Assembly (NCBI RefSeq): GCF_038502225.1
Contig: NC_091293.1
Span: 1,008,727-1,072,726 of the forward strand
DNA from: Cherax quadricarinatus
Taxonomy: Eukaryota; Arthropoda; Malacostraca; Decapoda; Parastacidae
DNA length: 64,000 nt
Direction: 5' to 3'
Below the pieces are notes generated by a model. The model searched no databases, was not told where the DNA came from, and saw only the letters and a program-made list of their open reading frames with translations. Below are positions 60,773 through 64,000 of this stretch, piece by piece. The translations under genes and the position numbers were made by a program. Each line of letters starts with the position of its first letter. Position 1 is the stretch's first letter.

Positions 60773-63375
60773 GAACATAAGAACATAAGAACATAAGAAA
60801 GGAGGAACACTGCAGCAGGCCTGTTGGCCCATACTAGGCAGGTCCTTTACAATTCATCCCACTAACAAAACATTTGCCCAACCCAATTTTCAATGCCACC
60901 CAAGAAATAAGCTCTGATGTGAAAGTCCCACTCAAATCCAACCCCTCCCACTCATGTACTTATCCAACCTAGATTTGAAACTACCCAAAGTCCCAGCCTC
61001 AATAACCCAACTAGGTAGACTGTTCCACTCATCAACTACCCTATTTCCAAACCAATACTTTCCTATGTCCTTTCTAAATCTAAACTTATCTAATTTAAAT
61101 CCATTACTGCGGGTTCTCTCTTGGAGAGACATCCTCAAGACCTTATTAATATCCCCTTTATTAATACCTATCTTCCACTTATACACTTCGATCAGGTCTC
61201 CCCTCATTCTTCGTCTAACAAGTGAATGTAACTTAAGAGTCTTCAATCTTTCTTCATAAGGAAGATTTCTAATGCTATGTATTAATTTAGTCATCCTACG
61301 CTGAATTTTTTCTAACGAATTTATGTCCATTTTGTAATACGGAGACCAGAACTGAGCTGCATAATCTAGGTGAGGCCTTACTAATAATGTATAAAGCTGC
61401 AGTATGACCTCTGGACTTGTACTGCTTACACTTCTTGATATAAATCCCAGTAATCTATTTGCCTTATTACGTACGCTTAGGCATTGCTGTCTTGGTTTAA
61501 GGTTGCTGCTTACCATAACCCCCAAGTCCTTTTCGCAATCTGTATGGCTAAGTTCTACATCATTTAACTTATAAGTACTAGGGTTATGGGCACTCCCAAA
61601 CTTCAGAACCTTGCATTTATCTACATTGAACTGCATCTGCCACTTTTCTGACCAAGAATAGAGTTTGTTTAAATCCTCCTGAAGTTCCATAACATCTACG
61701 TTTGAATCAATTATCCTACCTATCTTTGTGTCATCGGCGAATTTGCTCATATCACTAGTAATTCCCTCATCAAGATCATTGATATATATTATAAACAACA
61801 ACGGGCCCAAGACTGATCCCTGTGGAACGCCACTTGTTACAGATCCCCACTCGGATTTAACCCCATTTATGGACACTCTCTGCTTCCTGTCAGTGAGCCA
61901 TAACTCGATCCACGAGAGCACTTTTCCCCCAATGCCATGAGCTGCCACTTTCTTTAACAGTCTATGGTGCGGAACTCTATCAAAAGCCTTACTAAAATCT
62001 AAGTAAATAATATCAAATTCTTTATTGTGGTCAACAGCCTCAAAAGCTTTACTGAAGAAAGTTAATAAATTAGTTAGACAAGACCGGCCTCTTGTGAATC
62101 CATGCTGAGTATCATTAATCAAGCTATGCTTATCGAGATGGCTTCTTATAATCTCAGCTATAATTGACTCTAGTAATTTGCCTACAATTGAGGTCAGGCC
62201 TATTGGACGGTAATTTGACGGTAACGACTTGTCCCCTGTTTTAAAAATAGGAGTTACATTAGCCATCTTCCACATATCAGACACTACATCTGTTTGAAGA
62301 GATAAATTAAAAATATTAGTTAATGGTTCACAGAGTTCCATTTTGCATTCCTTAAGAACCCTTGAAAAAACCTCATCAGGACCCGGCGACTTATTTTGCT
62401 TCAGTCTGTCTATCTGCTTCACAACCATCTCACTAGTGACTGTGATGTTACATAATTTATCTTCTTCTAGCCCACTGTAAAAATTAATTACTGGAATATT
62501 GTTAGTGTCTTCCTGTGTAAAAACTGAGAGAAAATAATTATTTAAAATCAAGCACATTTCATTCTCTTTGTCAGTAAGGTGCCCATAGTTATTTTTAAGG
62601 GGACCTATCTTATCTCTAACTTTTGTTCTATAGACCTGGAAAAAACTTTTTGGGTTAGTTTTAGAATCCCTAGCAACTTTAATTTCATAGTCCCTTTTAG
62701 CTTTTCTTATCCCCTTTTTAATGTCCCTCTTAATGTCAATATACTGATTCATAAGATGACCCTCACCTCTTTTGATACGCCTATAAATTCCTTTCTTATC
62801 CCCTAGTAGATATTTCAGCCTATTATTCATCCATTTTGAGTCATTTCTGTTTGATCTAATTTCTTTATATGGGATAAACGCTCTTTGAGCAGCATGTATA
62901 GTGTTCAGAAAACTGTCATATTGATAGCTCTCTTCGTTACCCCAGTCAACAGATGATAAGTGTTCTCTAAGCCCATCGTAATCTGCTAAGCGAAAATCTG
63001 GGACTGTTACTGAGTTATCGCTACTATCGTACTTCCATTCAATGCTAAATGTAATTGATTTGTGGTCGCTAGCACCCAGTTCCTCTGAAATTTCTAAATT
63101 ATTAACAAGGGATTCATTGTTTGCCATAACTAAGTCAAGCAGGTTATTTCCCCTTGTAGGTTCTGTCACAAACTGCTTCAAAAAACAATCCTGAAATACT
63201 TCTAAGACGTCGTATGATTCTAAATTCCCAATCAAGAAATTCCAATCAACATGACTAAAGTTAAAGTCTCCTAGAATTACTACATTATCGTGCCTTGTGG
63301 CCTTAACAATTTCCTCCCATAGTAGTTTCCCTTGGTCCCTATCTAAGTTTGGGGGACGGTATATCACTACACCAT
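60773..63375 (-). mobile_element. LINE B: CR1/L2-like retrotransposon, 5'-truncated, ORF intact
   Basis: Minus-strand element. Its 3' end is a short-repeat tail (four ataagaac units on the plus strand, 60774-60803), a terminus typical of CR1/L2-type LINEs, followed by a short 3' UTR. The 5' end is cut inside the endonuclease domain at about 63370, where it meets 'ctacaccataggaaggttag'. The same sequence is uninterrupted at 63629-63650 after 'ccaactaggtatattt'. The left flank of LINE B ends in 'gattcgtccaactag', so the element sits in that repeat between caactag and ctacacc. The single long ORF and clean flanks point to a recent insertion. Confidence 0.92.
60932..63367 (-). CDS. LINE B endonuclease-reverse transcriptase
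   Basis: 811 codons without interruption, counted from a GTG at 63367. This is not the native start, because the frame continues upstream as PSYGVV before a stop in the flank. Residues 1-105 are the C-terminal half of an EEP endonuclease (VVILGDFNFSHVDW 29-42, TEPTRGNNLLDLV 68-80, SDHKSI 100-105). Charged linker to about 320. RT: SPGPDE 327-332, NYRPIGLTS 385-393, YLDFSKAFDRVPH 455-467 (motif A), SGVPQGSVLGP 512-522 (motif B), KFADDTK 542-548 (catalytic Asp pair). C-terminal domain about 610-811 (LVRPHLDYAAQFW, WNSLPSWVIEAGTL). All RT catalytic residues are present. The missing N-terminal endonuclease half means this copy cannot start its own insertion. Confidence 0.92.
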   Translation of the reverse strand: MIYRPPNLDRDQGKLLWEEIVKATRHDNVVILGDFNFSHVDWNFLIGNLESYDVLEVFQDCFLKQFVTEPTRGNNLLDLVMANNESLVNNLEISEELGASDHKSITFSIEWKYDSSDNSVTVPDFRLADYDGLREHLSSVDWGNEESYQYDSFLNTIHAAQRAFIPYKEIRSNRNDSKWMNNRLKYLLGDKKGIYRRIKRGEGHLMNQYIDIKRDIKKGIRKAKRDYEIKVARDSKTNPKSFFQVYRTKVRDKIGPLKNNYGHLTDKENEMCLILNNYFLSVFTQEDTNNIPVINFYSGLEEDKLCNITVTSEMVVKQIDRLKQNKSPGPDEVFSRVLKECKMELCEPLTNIFNLSLQTDVVSDMWKMANVTPIFKTGDKSLPSNYRPIGLTSIVGKLLESIIAEIIRSHLDKHSLINDTQHGFTRGRSCLTNLLTFFSKAFEAVDHNKEFDIIYLDFSKAFDRVPHHRLLKKVAAHGIGGKVLSWIELWLTDRKQRVSINGVKSEWGSVTSGVPQGSVLGPLLFIIYINDLDEGITSDMSKFADDTKIGRIIDSNVDVMELQEDLNKLYSWSEKWQMQFNVDKCKVLKFGSAHNPSTYKLNDVELSHTDCEKDLGVMVSSNLKPRQQCLSVRNKANRLLGFISRSVSSTSPEVILQLYTLLVRPHLDYAAQFWSPYYKMDINSLEKIQRRMTKLIHSIRNLPYEERLKTLKLHSLVRRRMRGDLIEVYKWKIGINKGDINKVLRMSLQERTRSNGFKLDKFRFRKDIGKYWFGNRVVDEWNSLPSWVIEAGTLGSFKSRLDKYMSGRGWI

Positions 63376-63482
63376 AGGAAGGTTAGCATAGGCACCACTG
63401 TGACCACAAGTTTTTACAGACGAATCTCCAGCTAGCGTGGCCGTGACGAACTTTACCTCAAGTCCCCTCAATGCCGTCAACA
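63376..63482 (-). repeat. Unit body of the SINE-like tandem element, first copy
   Basis: 'accataggaaggttagcata' through 'agctagcgtggccgtgacga' to 'cctcaatgccgtcaac'. The first 80 bp are repeated almost exactly at 63633-63713, with a 5-bp difference (ccacaagttt versus ccacaaatgcaagttt). Together with copy 1 of the tRNA-like part it makes one unit, now split by LINE B. Confidence 0.8.
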
Positions 63483-63713
63483 TGACTCACGAAATCGTAA
63501 TGACACGATTGCAAATAAACCATACCACGGGCGGGATGAACCCGCGGTCAGAGAGTCTCAAAACTCCAGACCGTCGCGTTAGCCACTAGACCACCTAGCC
63601 ACAATAAGATTCGTCCAACTAGGTATATTTCTACACCATAGGAAGGTTAGCATAGGCACCACTGTGACCACAAATGCAAGTTTTTACAGACGAATCTCCA
63701 GCTAGCGTGGCCG
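63483..63713 (-). mobile_element. tRNA-derived SINE-like element, copy 2 with body
   Basis: Contains 'gactcacgaaatcgtaatga', the tRNA-like core in reverse (63516-63610: gggatgaacccgcgg, ccactagaccacctagcc), then the junction 'ccaactaggtatatttctac' and the body repeat to 63713. This is the uninterrupted version of the LINE B target. Confidence 0.75.
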
Positions 63714-63871
63714 TGTATAAATATACTTAATTGGACGAATCTTATTGTGGCTATCTGGTCTAGTGGCTAACGCGACGGTCTGGAGTTTTGAGACTCTCTG
63801 ACCGCGGGTTCAATCCCGCCGGTGGTATGGTTTGTTTGCAATCGTGTCATTACGATTTCGTGAGTCATGTT
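63714..63871 (+). mobile_element. tRNA-derived SINE-like element, copy 3, inverted
   Basis: Plus-oriented. The A box TGGTCTAGTGG (63756-63766) fits the pol III consensus TRGYNNARNNG, and the B box GGTTCAATCCC (63807-63817) fits GWTCRANNC. A five-pair T-stem GCGGG/CCCGC encloses a six-base loop (one shorter than normal) and an anticodon-like stem GTCT/AGAC is possible. The tail 'ttgcaatcgtgtcattacga' through 'gtgagtcatgtt' is the reverse complement of 63481-63512. Fold quality is below that of a functional tRNA, so I call it SINE-like rather than a tRNA gene. Confidence 0.7.
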
Positions 63872-64000
63872 CTCAGCAATATACCTGGTATTTGCAACCA
63901 CCCAGGACTGAAGTGATAAAGCCAGATGCAGGGATAACCGAACAGAGTTCTAAGTCTCAGGATAAAGAGGCTCAGCAATATACCTGGTATTTGCAACCAC
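63872..64000 (+). pseudogene. 33-residue repeat region, module copy 2 (right part)
   Basis: After the insertion the module resumes: 'ctcagcaatatacctggtat', one full 99-bp unit with the Lys-to-Glu variants (GITEQ, DKEAQQY), and the start of another up to the window edge. The frame is open where visible. The 12 bases ctcagcaatata (63872-63883) match ctaagcaatata at 60656-60667 on the other side of the insertion, with one difference. Confidence 0.6.

Noticed and set aside
63727..63840. Functional tRNA gene
   Set aside because: A and B boxes are present, but the fold is imperfect (short T loop, unclear acceptor stem and anticodon) and the sequence occurs three times here in a repeat context.

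Overview
This is eukaryotic, non-coding, extremely repeat-rich DNA. It has no bacterial-style operons, no CRISPR array and no complete host gene. Several interspersed sequences match, from memory, repeats common in decapod crustacean genomes (crayfish, lobsters, shrimps). These are LINE copies whose 3' ends carry (ATAAGAAC)n, a CCTGGAGTTTACCTGG motif or an ACTCACCTATTTGT motif, and a tRNA-like sequence with the A box TGGTCTAGTGG. I therefore infer a decapod, probably an astacidean. The species cannot be told from this window.

Layout. 1-4770 is a 17-bp minisatellite running off the left edge. 4771-10260 holds decayed LINE fragments, a perfect 66-bp-arm palindrome (6516-6651) and a nearly full-length but broken minus-strand LINE ('LINE A', 6696-10260: CCCH zinc-finger N-terminus, EEP endonuclease, reverse transcriptase). 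10712-40914 is one continuous 30.2-kb array of a 28-bp satellite (about 1,080 units). 41335-42962 is a 23-bp minisatellite. 43206-46408 holds minus-strand LINE pieces: an ORF1 whose 3' end has become a G-rich 51-bp minisatellite, and a 5'-truncated reverse transcriptase ('LINE C'). 46464-46900 is a degenerate GIY-YIG domain of Penelope-like type. 47244-47501 is a small possible exon. 47781-59160 is mainly tandem repeats: 29-bp, (CA)n, 44-bp, 7-8-bp TTCAGTG, 51-bp, CATCA/CACTAT-type and (TAA)n. Two copies of an unrecognised gene-like module carrying a 33-residue repeat lie at 48562-49680 and 59245-60667 (resuming at 63872). The second is interrupted by a nested insertion holding tRNA-like elements and 'LINE B' (60773-63375), whose 811-codon endonuclease-RT reading frame is intact.

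Roughly 70% of the window is tandem repeat. The clearest biological story is LINEs seeding satellites. The 51-bp minisatellite at 52591-54908 can be read as a tandem expansion of a short piece of LINE A's reverse transcriptase gene, and a decayed LINE A fragment lies beside it at 55021-55290. The G-rich 51-bp array at 43206-43560 grows out of a LINE ORF1. Most long open frames here are artefacts of stop-free tandem repeats and are not genes.
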